A stretch of DNA of 64,000 nucleotides from Ignelater luminosus (GCA_011009095.1 VTPC01091054.1:129667-193666); one strand, 5' to 3'; shown: positions 23,076-36,155, counted from the stretch's first letter. Numbers and translations are program-made. Notes: a model not told the origin generated them from the letters alone.

Positions 23076-24507
23076 ATAATAATAATAAGTAATTTATTTC
23101 CAGCAGTTACACCTATTCACAAGAAATCCACAATATCTTATTATAAACCGTTTAAGTTATACCCATAAACAAGAAATAATCTACTAAACAAAAAATAATT
23201 ATACCTTTTACACCATCTGACCTAATGTGCTCGAAGAATAAATCAGAATTATTACAATAAATGTTAGAAGTTTAACACACATAAAATACTGGAGCCATTT
23301 ATTTGAACTATCAAATAAATAGTAAAGTGTAAACGTGAATTTAACAGAATGGATTTAAATGAAAAACTTAAAAGTGAGACTTTAAAACTTTACTAGGTAC
23401 ATTAAGAAATTTCATTAGTACAATTTAGCAAATTAATTAACTTATTTAGAGTAATGATTAAAACTTCTTCATGTGTAAGGTAATTTTTCCTTGGTAGTTG
23501 CATGTTAGTTCGGTTGCCTATATGCATGTTTTCCTTATAGATTCATCCCTTTAATCAAGCCTCTCATGTCTTTTGAAGTGCCTGGAAAAATTGATTCTCT
23601 TGTTGCAAAAGGTGTCTATTTTCTGTTTTTTCAATTTCTGCAATGGTGATGAAAGGTCATGAGTAGAGTTGGTATAAAATGAAATCTATGTTCATCTCCT
23701 ACGACGTTCATTAGTGCAATTTGGTAATTACCATCAAGTTATTAGTTGATGGATTAGAAATTGTCAACAATTTTATTTTTGCACAAATTTGTTGGAAGGA
23801 CCATTACCTTATCTTTATGGCCGTATGTCCGTTTATGGTAATTATTCCTGAATAGAATATATCCAAGAATCATTTGATAATTCTTGTTGTCTTAATTACA
23901 GCCACTTATATACTTCGTTTTTCGTACATTTTTATACATTTATACTTCTCGATTTTACGTTCTTCACAATCTGCAATCTTCCAAGTGGAAACGTTTTAGA
24001 ATCCGTTGGGAATAACTGGAAGAGCGTTGGATTTTCCATTCCCACCTTTGTATATATTTTCTCTAGAATTACGATTTGCATATGGGGTTCCAATTTGCAT
24101 GCGTTATCAAGAAATTTAAAAGTGGAAGCAGTTGGATGGCAAGACGCTACTTACAATTTTGTGTTGCGCGCGACGTTCACAAGTAATTAGTTGTCTTGTG
24201 GAACTGCAACAATTATTGGGCCAGCAAGCTTAGAAAGTTTTTCGAAACTGATGTTAGTGGATTGGAAGCTGCTTAGTTCGTTCTGGATATCTGAATCAAG
24301 GGTATCATTTCCTTAAATAGAGTACAGCCCAGTACGGAGACACGGAAGACGAAGAAGCCTGAAATCGTGTCATCAGTAATGGAATTGATTTCTGACTACA
24401 ACACTAAGATTAACAACGACAAATCTTTTTTTTCAAATTTATATTTGGTGTCATAGTTCTGTAGTCACTCCTTTAGTTCTTTAGCTTCTAGCCAAGTTAG
24501 CTAAGCT
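23076..24507. other. No recognisable gene
   Basis: A+T-rich DNA with no supported ORF. The part from about 24240 to 24507 may be decayed 5' internal sequence of the gypsy gag relic that follows, but no motif fixes this. Confidence 0.35.
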
Positions 24508-25124
24508 GTGCCTGCTTATAACTGGAATTTAAAGTTTTCTGTTAAGCAAGATAGTCTAAGGTTTATTGCTTTTCTAAAGAGAGTCGAAGATCTTTGTAGA
24601 TTCTGTCATTTAGAAAAATCAAAACTTTTAGATTCCGCTATAGAACTTTTTGAGGGTAAAGCCTTGCCTGAATGAAGCAGGAGCTCGTCCCTTCATATCG
24701 CGTCGACCAGTTGTAGAGTCAAACTCTTTAACGTACGCAAGGGCCTGATGAGTCTATAGGTGTTTCTGTGAAGATTATGTCTTCATTGTTCGATCGTAAG
24801 CCAACCCCAGTTGCTGATAGTCTACGTCTTTAAGTTTTACGTTCAAACATCCTCTCATTTTATCAGGAAAAACTGGCTTTAATTAAAATTCATATTCTTC
24901 TCGAGTAGATTGAATATTGTCAGAATTTGGAAGCTACTAAAGCAAACATTAATGTTTATAAACCACCTGTTAGAGGTCAGTTTACTTTAGAACCCGATCT
25001 CGATTACGCCCATGTCTCTACGCCATCCACTAACGTTAGAGAATCCTCCTCATCGGCTGGAGCAACCATCGCTAAACTCTGTTATTGCTGCCATAAACCC
25101 GAATTATTTAGCACGAGCCTGTAA
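24508..25124 (+). pseudogene. Gypsy-type gag relic with zinc-knuckle remnant
   Basis: The frame from 24508 reads 'YNWNLKFS' and then a capsid-like block with 'FLKRVEDL' and 'ELFEGKAL', typical of insect gypsy gag. After a stop and frame changes it continues with 'GPDESIGV', 'MSSLFDR' and 'SFYQEKLAL'. It ends in an open stretch (24927-25124) containing 'LEPDLDYAHVS' and 'CYCCHKP', a degenerate C-x2-C zinc knuckle. At least four stops or shifts interrupt it. Gag would form the particle shell and package element RNA. Nothing recognisable of protease or RT follows, so the copy is truncated after gag. The family call rests on motif order, not on a search. Confidence 0.7.
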
Positions 25125-25269
25125 TGTTAGAACTCGTTAGGAATAATTCACTTAGACCGTGATTTTTTTCTCGGGCCTGGGCAGAATGTTTTCGCACTGA
25201 AACAAAGTTGAGTCTATTCGTAAAAACTCACAAAAGCTATTCTCATACTAATCTGAAGCGTAGGGTTTT

Positions 25270-25535
25270 ATTACTGGCGCTGATGGTTTATTTCCGAACT
25301 GAACCGAAGCAGGAGGTTTTTGTACGGTTTCGGACTGGCTGTACTCAAACTGAGCGAACCAAATCAGAGGACTTCCGTACGGACACAGACAGGTATTGTA
25401 CTGACCCGATGCCGAGAATTTTCTTACTGGACCGGACGCAAATTTTTCATACTAAACCGAAGCAGGAGGTTTCCTTGAATTTTGGACAGGTTATACTCAA
25501 ACTAAGACGAAGCCGAGGATCTTCTAACTGATCAA
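25270..25535. repeat. Short tandem array, ~50-bp unit
   Basis: Units share 'actgaaccgaagcaggaggttt', 'ggactgg' and 'tactcaaactgag'-like words, repeating about every 45-55 bases (near 25295, 25345, 25400 and 25455). The 107-codon plus-strand ORF across it (25208-25531) only encodes the repeat and the peptide resembles nothing known to me. Confidence 0.65.
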
Positions 25536-28329
25536 TTTAGCTATAGTTATGCGACAACTAAGACTCTATAAACTTAAAATTGTCATTTGGTGAAAACGAC
25601 ACTTTTTATCTTATTTTATCGTTTTAGAGTTATTTCAATTCTAGTTGACCTTAGTTTCACTTTCGTTTAAAATGTTTCAAATTATTTTGTACTGAAAATT
25701 AAGTGTTTAAGTAGAATTGTAAAATCCTTATATAGAAAAAATGCAGAGTTATGCACAAGGTATGCCTGTACTTTTGTATTTTTTAGGCATTGTAATATTA
25801 ACCTTTTGAGGGACTCTTAAAAATAGATTTGCAATTAACCAGCAAACAACAAAGGGTAAAAAACTCCAGTTGGGAATAGTTTTAATGGAACTCTAAACTT
25901 TGTTTAATTAAAATGTTTCCAAAGTTGTTCATATCAGACAAATCGATGTGTAAAGTAATTATATTAAGGTTTCTAGGACTTGTAACATCTGCAAATTTTA
26001 TTTTATTTTGAATGTTATTTTGTAGTTTATTGTGACATGATACCTTAAATAACAACCGGAGAAATAAAGCAGTGATCTTTACGAAAATAGGTTGACCATT
26101 TTGTGAAATTGCAAATAAATTTTATTGTTTTTTATAAAGCCAACTGTTTTAGTGAGATTACTTTACTTTAACAATGAATGTTTAACTAAAATCAAGTTGA
26201 TTTATGTCGGTTACGTTTGTTCCTGTGCGTTGTGTACGCTCAAGTTTTATAATCTTGAATATTTTTGTATTCAAGTACATCTTGCCGCCTGCAAGCAATA
26301 TCTTATTTACTTAGACAGTATTATTTTTTAAGGAATTAAATAAGCAAATTCTGAATTGCATACTCTTTATTTTGTGTCATGCAATTATTGCATTTTTATT
26401 ATTAAAAAGCTTGAAAACCATTGTGCCCTTTGAGCTTTAACATCTACCAAAGACAGCATTTTTATGTACACGACTGGAAATTTTCAATCTGCTGTAGAAA
26501 ACCTTCTTACGAACAAATCACTTTTTTTACTTTTTTTGAAAAATAGAAGAAACTCAGTCTTACAGTTGGGCATTCTGTCGAAGTCAGTTATAACAGATAT
26601 AAATAAATAAATAAATAAACGCAACAAGTAAAGCCACATTCACTTTAACATTGTGTTCCCTTGCAATTTTCTGAGATCCTGAAAGTTAAATACGTAGCTT
26701 GAACTTATATCGCTAGTTTAGATTAACATAAAGCCATCAATAGCGATTAAGAGACAGTATAACATGACAATAAGCAAATGTAAATTATTGACTTTATAAT
26801 CATTGTAACTTCATCATGCTATTCTGTTTCACCCATCAATCTTTTTAAAAGTGATTGAGCTGCATGCATATTATAATTTCACTTCTTTTAGTAAATTTAT
26901 CACACACTTCTAAGGACACTTTGAACGTGGAAAACATATCGATTCTCTAGACAGCAATAACAATTCTTCAGTTTCAGGAAATACCAAGCAAACAAAAGAC
27001 GTGAACGTTTAAAAAGCAAAAAAAGCTGTGAAATTCGGAAAATCAACGTGTTCGTTTACAAAGAGCATGTGAAGCGCCATAAAGCGTGTAGTATATAGTG
27101 AGACTAGATTCTAAAAACTATTTCTATTTTACTGTCGTGAGCATGCTATCCTTTACAGAAAGATAAAACTAAAATAAACTTTAAAATTGGTTTTAGTTTT
27201 TTTTATCAGCATCCTAGTGTACAAAGGATGTCTAGGACAGTTTAAACTGCCAATATAAAAACCCAGCGACTAACTTCCTACGGAGATAGAATAAAAATAA
27301 TTACTTTTCGCTAAAAGTTCTAACTTCCAAGTTGTGTGTTTTATACTTTTTATCGACCTAATTAGTTTGTCGTTCTACGTCTGGCTTAGTTTGTTTTGTC
27401 CTGCATCTGACACATGAGCAATTCCGTTAAATAACTACACAGAAATTTCAGATTTAAAAGATTTCCACACGGTTGTAATTTAATTTAGCGTTTGGAAAAA
27501 CCGAAAATAATCAATGTCATACATTTCGTTCGGAATTGAAATTGCCACGTTCAGACAAACAATTTCTTTCTAGTGTTCCTTTTAACAAGAAAACTCGACA
27601 CGGAGAAGGGAAGTGAAAGGGCGAAAGGACACTGATTAATGAATATAGTGAAGAATCTACTTATAGAGGTTGTTTGTCCCGCACTTTTGCCCGAAATCAA
27701 TTTACCGATTACGTTGAATAGCATTGTCGCTCGCACTCATCATTGTGTCAGTATACCGTGGTTGATTACCTACATTAAAAGGACTAGCTAATAGCGCAAT
27801 CGATCAGGATTTATGTAATTAATCAAGTTCGAAAGTAAACATAGAGACCAGAAATTTTTTGCGTAAAGAATTGCTTACAGTTTGGTTCAAATCGGAAATC
27901 GTCTGTAAATTAACTGGAACAAAACTGCTTAATAATATTTCTAGTATTTATTAATAATCACAATGTGTTTTTTATTTATTTATTACTTTATTTATAGTAA
28001 GATTGTAACCATTGTTGAATTGTGTTTTTTAAACGTTTGCCTCTCTGCAGGTAAACATTTTTTTGTGAAGCTCTTTCGCTGTATATTTAACATTATAGAT
28101 TTTTATTGAAAGTTAGGTCATAAATATATATATATCAAGGAAGGAGATCATGTCAACCCTAAACGTAAGAGTTCACGAGACATAGGAGACAGATAGGCGG
28201 TGTAAACTAAAACCAAACTGTTTGGTCACAGCTCTTGTTTAGGAATGTGCAAATGCTTTGGACGGGCTAGTCAAAACAAGAGAAGTCGGTATCACTTGGG
28301 TTTTTAGGCAGCCTGAGATGCACGGCATC
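25536..28329. other. No recognisable gene; one AAAT microsatellite
   Basis: A+T-rich intergenic DNA. A run of (AAAT)n lies at about 26598-26620. Small ORFs at 26125-26331 (plus) and 27551-27736 (minus) are unsupported. A TTTA-rich patch lies near 27970-28000 and a short (TA)n run near 28125. Confidence 0.45.
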
Positions 28330-29645
28330 GATAAGACAAGAAAACGAAAAGATTAGAAGACTAAGTAGAAGACGAGAAGAAGAGAAAACAAGAAGATGAG
28401 AAGATGAGAAAATGAGAAAATAAAAATACAAAAAATGGGAAGATAGAAAAACGAGAAAACAAGAAGGCAAAAAACATAAGAACTCGAAAAAACGAGAAGA
28501 TGTGAAAATGAGTAGACGAAAAAACCAAATGACGAGAAGGCGAAAAACGAGAAGATAAAAACGCGAAAAGATGAGAAGACAAAAAGGCGAGAAGGTGAGA
28601 AGACAGAAAGACGAGAGAAAATACGAAAAGATCAGAAGATAGAGAAACAAGAGAACAAATAGACGAAAACGCAAAAAAAACAAGAAAACGAATAAATGGG
28701 AAGACGAGTAAAAGAGAAGACGAAGAGACGGAAAGATGAGAAGACGAGGAGATAGAAAAACGAGCAAACAAGAAAAGCAAAAGCCAAGAAGGCGAGAATG
28801 CCAACAAACGAGAAGACGAAAAGACGAAAAGGCGAGAAGGTGGAAAAGCAAGAAGACAAGAAGACGAGACGACAAGAAAGCGAACAGGCCAAACGACAAG
28901 AAGACAAAAGAACAAAAAAAAACAAGAAAACAAGAAGACAAAACGGGAAGACAAAACGGGAAGACAAGAAAATGAGGAAACGAAGAAACGAAAAAACGAA
29001 AAGGTAGAAATACGAAAAAACGAGAAGACCAAAAGACCAAAAGACGAAAAGAAAAGACGACAAGACGAGAAAACTAAAAAACGATAAGACTAAAACGCAA
29101 AAGAATGAGAAGTTGAAATGACTAGAACTCGAGAAGACGGGAAGACAAGAAGACGAGAAGACGAAAATACAAAAAGATGAAAAAATTAAAAACGAGAAAA
29201 CAAGAAGACGAAAAGGCAAAAAAACAAGAAGACGAGAAACGGAAAGACGGGATGAAAAGAAAACGAAAAAACTAGAAAACGAGAAGACGAGTAGACGAAA
29301 ACGCAAAAAGACGAAAAGACGAAAAAAGCTAACGACGCGACGGAAAACGAGAAGGCGAGATTAAGTCAAATAGGCATCTTCCCGTTTTCAAGGGAAGATG
29401 AAAAACGAAAAGACGAGAACGTGAAAAAACAAAAAGGCAAAAAGACGCGAGAGGCAAAAAGACGAGAAGACGATAGGCCGAGAAAACCAGAAAACGTAAA
29501 AACGAGAAGACGTGAAGACGAGAAGACGGTAAGACGAAAAGAATAGAAGACGAGAAGACGAAAGGCCGAAAAAACAAGAAGACGAGAAGTCGTGAAAACG
29601 AAAAGATAAAAAGACGAAAAGACGAGTAGAAAAAAAGACGAGAAA
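28330..29645 (+). repeat. 1.3-kb purine-rich GA minisatellite with extreme strand bias
   Basis: The plus strand is almost entirely A and G with regular C at 'gacga' words. Variants of 'gaagacgagaa' and 'aaaagacga' repeat hundreds of times with a basic 6-8 base step. T is rare. Long frames stay open on the minus strand (for example 28267-29040 and 28632-29306, rich in Ser, Phe, Leu and Val) and the plus strand (Lys/Arg/Glu-rich) because the sequence seldom produces stop codons there. They are artefacts of composition. Polypurine tracts of this type can adopt triplex or other unusual structures and expand by slippage. Confidence 0.92.
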
Positions 29646-30714
29646 ACTAACTAATTCGCTATATTTTGGGATATGAAGAAAGAAAATTATGTTAACCCTA
29701 AATGTATGGAACTTAGAAGAAGCGAACTTAATGCTGTTCATAGGTCTAGAGGACCATCCGACAAGTTGTAACTGTGCTAAGATCAAAGAAACCTTCCACT
29801 TTCTAAGGTTGGTACTTCAGACCGTCCAAACTGTTACTCTACCACGAGAAGAGTTGAAAACCTTCACCTGGGTCAACATTTTTAGTTTCATAAACGTCAC
29901 ACAGATTTAGGCAGAGAAAGTCAGTGGAAGAATCATAATGGTGGTTATGCAGTGGCACTGTTTGCTAAATCAAGATCTCATTGTAAGCCAGCTTCGATAT
30001 TTAATGTACACATGGCAGGATACATGACATCAACAATTAATACCTTCCATCAGAGTCGTTTGAACGCATTGTAGACGCGCAAAAAACAAATTTATTTTTT
30101 CTCGCCATTGAAATCAAAGTGCATAGAACTTTATTGAAGACGCCTCTGTCATACAAGCCTTGTGATTTCGGTCTCTGACACTTGATTATCATGTTTAAAG
30201 TACTTCTATAGCGACATTGCCCATTTTATGTAAATGGACTTTAGATTTTATTTAATGCCTTACTAACATAAAGACTTGAAGAAAGAAATAACCTGTGACT
30301 ACGCAAGTGCACACTCATAACGAAGACCGCACCTAATACGTAATACTGTGACATTCAACGGGAGATTTCAGTATCTGACACTTTAAGGCAGACATTGGCT
30401 CAATACCGATACAAAAGGCTCTTGCAAACAAGCAGAAGACACTGAGAGTCTTTATCACCTTCAAGATAGTTACAGCAACTTATGACTGAAGTCGGATCAG
30501 TAAAATTACCTCTTTTGATAAGTCCTAGTTGTTGTCTGATTTTAAGAAAATAGAACTCTCTAGGAACAAAGTAAACATTTAGAAAAATGAATAGCATTTT
30601 GAGGTCTGATTTCATCAATTAATTCCGTCCCGCAGTATTTATTATATATAATGTTTTCGTTGTAAAAGAGCTTTTATCTATCGTATCTTATGATGAACTC
30701 TTTATTGCTTACCG
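29646..30714. other. No recognisable gene
   Basis: Ordinary intergenic sequence. ORFs at 29689-29910 (plus) and 30400-30618 (minus) show no domain. Confidence 0.4.
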
Positions 30715-30840
30715 TCAAAGTGTAAATTTTCTAGTGTAGCTATTGCTGATCGCATTTTGCCACAACAAATTCTAAACAATTTATATCTGACTTCCCAGAT
30801 GTTAGAATGTTTATCATTTACCCCTGATCTTGTTTTGGAT
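30715..30840. repeat. Dispersed repeat, copy 2
   Basis: Matches 22957-23075 over roughly 115 bp with many substitutions, in the same orientation. Sequence to about 30960 may belong to the same element but has no partner in this window. Confidence 0.6.
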
Positions 30841-33629
30841 CAATCCTCGTCAAATCTGGGTTACAGATGATGGAATTGTAATCTGTCGTCTTTACCAAAT
30901 AGATTGGAATCTGCATTTGATGTTATGTTCGCACCAGTGAAAGAATCGTATTGATAGTATAATCCAACTATTAGATCTACGTGCTAAGTTCAAGTCGCAA
31001 CCCAGGACATTTCAGCATTTACGGTCCTCTACAAGCGAACTCTACAAGTATCCTAGAGCTTTATTTGCTTATTTAGTCAAGTGTGATTGCAACAGGAGTT
31101 ATTCAACCCGTTAGCCTGGATGATTTAATCATCGAGCACATAGTAGGAACCTGGAGATTTGCAAACCTCGCGTAGATTCTGCATTTATTTTAAAATCGAA
31201 TTAAATCATGTGTGATTTGTTATCAGTGTTCTAATAAGTTCAATATAGTGTCGGATTAGCGGATATCACCACCAAAGTAAGTTCAGACTTTGTTAAAGTA
31301 CAAATTTTATTGTTTGTTTGGAAGGTTCATCTTACATGTATTAATTTATGTTAGCTGTAAGCAAATTTCGATACTGATCATTCAAGTCAGCCTTTTAAAG
31401 AGTTTTAGATTGTAGATACAATGAGGTTGAGGGTTTATTGTGCGAATCGCTTGAACAATAGAACAATATTTTGCCTTTTATATCAGGGATTTGTGATAAT
31501 ATAAAAGTGTATAAAACGAAAGACGATCTAGAGACACCATTTTACCTTTATGTAGCACAATTAATAATTTATTTACTGGTTTTAAGTAACTGATAATTTC
31601 AAGGAATTCTATCTTGTAATAAGTTAAACATAGCTCTTTTCTTTTATGTAGTTACAGAACTTGTTTATTTGTGGATAATTGTTTGTTTTCCGTAACACAG
31701 CTTACACATAATCAAAGTTATTTTAGTTAGAAACGACGTCCTTAGCCACACACAAGATTCTACTTGGACTTTTAATCTTGCTGCTTGGATAAAAAAAAGA
31801 GGACATAGTAACATACCTTAAAATAAACACTCGCTAGAATATCCCAGTTACTGCAGAGTAACCAAAGTAGAAAATTGAAAACTGATTAGTGTCCTATATC
31901 AAGAAATCCCCCTTATGATCCTCTAGAAGACCAAGACGTGTGAGAAAGTTTCTCCCTGCAGGCGGAAGTGTAGAAAATACAGATAAGGCAAGAAGGAGAA
32001 TAATAGTTATCTGTTCAGTCAGAACAAAACAGCTCCTGTTCAGTAATTTTTAAATTTTATGAGCGAGCACGCCACAACAAAAGAACTTAATCTCATCTGA
32101 ATTCCTGGCCGTAGAAAAGCTTGTGGCAACGAGAAAGTAAAAAGACAAACAAACTTCCTAGATAAGACGCCGAGAACGCTTGCTTAGGACCGGAAATCAT
32201 TTTGGCAGTATCGAAGGAGATCACATACCGATTTACAAAACACAAGAAGCGAGCAACAATGGCTCTAGCTAGGAGGCTACATGGTTGGATTCAGTGTTCC
32301 TGAACTAGGTATTACTACGCTCTGAGACAAAACACCTTTAGTTCATGACTCAGATAAAGACAAGAAGTTGAGATTCAAAAGCTTTCATACTAAATATTAC
32401 TTTATCACGGGAAGAAAACAAAAGAAAAAATAATCTATAGCTGCACATTCATGAGAAAGACCGTACCTTATACTTTTAACACTATGGGCTTCCAACAGAT
32501 TTTAAAGCTGATGTTCTAAGGCCAATATGGATGTCGGGTGAAAAAAAGCATAAAATAAAAACAGCCTTTAGCACCTAATACTACACATTACGTCACCCTT
32601 TCCAAGGATAGTCGTAACGGCTGACAAAAGCTGCAAGCTGACCACGAAATGACCTTTTCTAATCAATCAACTATTGACTGGGACAGACGATAGCTTACCA
32701 GTTCATAATAAAAATCGAAGACCATCGTATCGCGTCTATAGCACACTTTTCGTGCCAAAGATACATCCCTATAACATGAAGACGTGGCAGAATGGTATTT
32801 ATTTCTAAAGTAAACTTCCCGTCGATGACTCTGCCTAGACATCTAAGCCTTTTCAGCCGAAAGTACAAGAAGTAAACATATAGAAAAAATGCACTGGCTA
32901 CCTTACCTCTACATTTCCCTCGACTCATCCTATTAAACAGGTAGATCAACCTAAACTGCTCCATTTTTCTGCACTTCTGTTGCTTGTTGTATTTGAAACG
33001 TTTTTGAAAAGACTCAATGAGGATAAGGCTGAGCAAATAAACTTATGTTTATTGTATCAGGAAAATTTCTTAAGATTATTAAGATACAGAATTGCTGTAG
33101 GGAAAACATTCTAAAAAATTCTAACAAAGTTGTTGTGGTTTTCTTGAGCAACAAAACGAGGTTGGATATTTTCTCTTCTTTCAAAGTCACATTACAAGTC
33201 GGAACACTTGAATATGTATAATTAATTTTAATCTCAAAGCATAGAGCATGTGTCTTATTGTGGCAGAATCGGGAGTAGGAAAGGCTTTATACACGAATAG
33301 TTGAAGATTAGATCGGTTAAAGCAATTTTGTAAGTGTACCCTAGCCATACTGAGTCAGAGAAACTAACTGAAATGAATATACTGTTGCTCTGGGTTAAAG
33401 ATGTGCAACCAGGTGCCGTTTTTAGACCGAAACTGGCTCTCAGACTACTATTAAGGTATATAAACAATTCCATCACATTATACTGAATTAAGCTTTTTAA
33501 ACATTTCAAAGTGAATAAAGTATTTTTTAAAACCATCTTACTTCTGAACACACACTCTGTTTAGAATTTCTATGGAAGAGCGAAAACTAACGGATGATCA
33601 ACTTCCTGCTAATGGACTTGGTTTTTGCA
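30841..33629. other. No recognisable gene
   Basis: The longest ORFs (32695-33036 and 33255-33551, both minus) have no identifiable domain and no splice or promoter support. Sequence at 31900-32680 is somewhat less A+T-rich and could be very old transposon remains. Confidence 0.4.
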
Positions 33630-33960
33630 CTCAAGAGATCAGAGACCTTCTCGGACTCCCCTTCACTTCTCCCAGGTGCTTAGCTATCTGCTTATTAGCC
33701 CAGAAGTATCAAATTTGACTTTGACTACGGTGTAATTAGCTAGGAACAGTTAACAGAATCAAATTAATTTAATTATTACAGAGCATAAATAGTGAGGTTA
33801 GATTTGAATGTTGTTAGTTAGTGCCTTTTCCATGAAGATTTAGGGTTCTCATCTCAAGCTAGCAGTTTATAGTAGTTTAAGTTAAGTAAGCTCGTGTTTA
33901 ATATAAAATCCGATAATGAACTTCTACTAAACCAGAATCTCTTTCATCTTAATTCTGATT
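33630..33960. repeat. LTR-like dispersed repeat, copy C (truncated)
   Basis: The first part (33630-33760) aligns with 19370-19480 of copy B ('tcagagaccttctcgg', 'gtgtaattagctaggaac'). The second part (33800-33930) aligns with both A and B ('gaggttagattt', 'ctcaagcta', 'gtgtttaatataaaatc'). The end carrying the 'cgtgagctcacg' palindrome is absent, so this copy is truncated at about 33960. Confidence 0.55.
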
Positions 33961-35994
33961 CCTATTTAACGATTACAGAATAAATACAAACTCCACAATC
34001 ATTTTCTAACAATAGAAAAATCTAAAAACTTCTAATCTTGAATGTTTTTATTATTTATGTTGGGGTACTGCTGATTAGAGAAATGGCATGATGTTTATGA
34101 TTTCTATCAAGATTGTAATAAAATGCTTGGGCTCCAGCTACGTCACTGCTCTAGGCTGCAATGCAAATGTGGATGAGTCTTATCAGATTAATATGCATTG
34201 AGCTGATAGCTCTCACTATAAACTGTACATAAAACATTTTCTTGTCTAGGAAACTTCCACTAAATTAGTTTGACAGAACATTTTTTACTTCACTGTACGT
34301 CAAGGTTTTAGTAAATTGATAACTAATTTAATAATTTGTATTATTACATAGCAATATGAAAGCAAGGGTTTTACATTTACACATACTACCTGCTACCTAG
34401 ATGTTATAATAGCAAATTTATTAAATTATATCTATTTACAAAAAATTTATTTTGATGGAAAATAAACAACTAAAAAACATTGAGCAAGATTGAAGCTTTA
34501 AAGGAAAATAAAAGTTTTTCAGGTCGTTCCGGGCTGAAAAATTACATGTTTAATTTATAAAATGCCTCTTTTTAATTTCATAAAAGTTTTTTTCTTTTTA
34601 AATCATAACCATCTGAATAATAAACATAACAAAGAAGTTATTTGGAGAAGTTTCTACCTCCTGGCTAAAATTTCGAGGAGGTGGGTTTCTAAATTCTTGA
34701 AGTGATTTGTGGAAAACGGCTGCTGTTTATTCGCTTCTCACTTCCATCGCATAAAACTCAATTAGCTAAGTTAATTGCGCCATGGTTAAGGTAATTAACC
34801 AAGAGATTGCATATTTCTGAGCTTTAACGAGATCTCCTGCCACTAAGTATCCTTTTTGTGTTTGAAATTACCTTTGCTAACAGTTGTTATATAACTTTCA
34901 TTATACAGTTATATCTTTACCTGGTATCATTTCCATTAGTGGAAATTTTTATTATATTTTCACTTTTTAGAAAGAATATTTAAATATCTAAATGGAAGCA
35001 TTCTAATTTGGCTTAAAATGCGTTTATATCGTGCAGCGAAGTAAGCTGGTAGGTAGAGAGTGGCCTGTAGGAGTCGAATTAAATTAAAATGTAATTTAAA
35101 GTGAAGTAAAATATGTGAGCAAGGCACAGTGACTATCAGATAATTATAATTTGAGGAGCTTTGTGTCTGGGAGAGTCACATTTCACACTCCAGCTCCCCT
35201 CAGACAAAGCAGTAATTGCCAGCTTTGATGTGAACCTCTAGACCCCACTGTTGATGCAAATCAGATCAAAAGAAAGTAAATTGAAGGGTCTGTTTCCCTG
35301 AAGTGCTAGGCTTTCGGGTTAGCACCTAATAATTTTAAAATTTCATTTCTTTTTAATTTTCCCGCCTCTTTTTTGTTTTTCGTGTTATTATTAAATTGCA
35401 TATGAAAATTGTTTGACAAAGAAAGTTGTTTCTTCCATGCCGTGTAAATAACAAAAGCTAAGAATAAGAATTCGTATACATTTAAATGAGAATTTTAAGA
35501 AAAACAAGTTTCTGAATATTTACTTTTGTTGCAGCAATATAGATTAGATAGGAAATTGAGAAGAAATTTAAATAAGAATGTTGTTTGGTATTATTTATAA
35601 ACTAAAGATTGTTTAGTGGTATGTACGAGACCAATTATATAATATGCAAAGTACCCGCTGTGTTTGTTACGTTTTTGAAAATTAAAATGTCAGTATTTTA
35701 AACAACATTTTTTGGAATCCATGTGTGTGTACAATAAGTTTAATAACCATATCATAAGGTTGCGTTTCCTTCGTTGTTAAATATGATCCAGTTAAAGAAT
35801 ATGCAATAAAGACGCCATGGAGATTTATTTTCCGAGTCTTCTTATAACTCAATCAAGTTAAAATGCAAACAAAATAATGAAGGCTGTTCGTAAACCGAAA
35901 TATGAACGCAAAAGATAAGAAAACCACACAATAAATTACCTCAAACCAACTTAAAGTAAAATTCAAAAGATTTTTCTTTGGTTTTCTTTAAAAC
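33961..35994. other. Gene-free stretch with clustered homeodomain/octamer-like sites
   Basis: No ORF or transposon relic is visible. Perfect octamers atgcaaat occur at 34161-34168 and 35254-35261. TAATTA-type sites cluster at 34765-34800, including 'gtaattaacc'. An imperfect hairpin has arms at about 35157-35173 and 35194-35210. Sequence complexity is higher than in the surrounding A+T-rich DNA. It could be a conserved regulatory region, but such sites are short and frequent in A+T-rich DNA. Confidence 0.25.
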
Positions 35995-36155
35995 AGTTAT
36001 AAACAAGCGACGAGTTACCACATTGTTATATTAATAGTTAAACTAGTAAGTTACCTGTTAACATTCTGAAGAAAACTGAAGAACTACAAATAAACAAAAC
36101 AACATAAAATAAAATCGCCTCATCTAGTCGATTCCCTCATAGTGGGAATGACGCG
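35995..36155 (+). repeat. LTR-end-like repeat with primer-binding-site-like terminus, copy 1
   Basis: Starts 'ttataaacaagcgacgagttacc' (a TATA-like word included) and ends 'tgacgcgcccaact', resembling the gypsy primer-binding site core TGGCGCCCAAC. It aligns loosely with 40838-40965. If real, it is the 3' part of a 5' LTR plus primer-binding site of the gypsy element whose integrase lies at 37583-38260. Confidence 0.35.

Noticed and set aside
25208-25531. 107-codon plus-strand ORF
   Set aside because: Encoded by a ~50-bp tandem repeat; the peptide simply reflects it.
28267-29306. Long minus-strand ORFs (up to 257 codons) rich in Ser, Phe, Leu and Val
   Set aside because: They lie wholly in the purine-rich minisatellite. 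Several frames are open at once on both strands, which is a compositional artefact.
32695-33551. Two minus-strand ORFs of 113 and 98 codons
   Set aside because: No domain and no conserved signature; typical random open frames.
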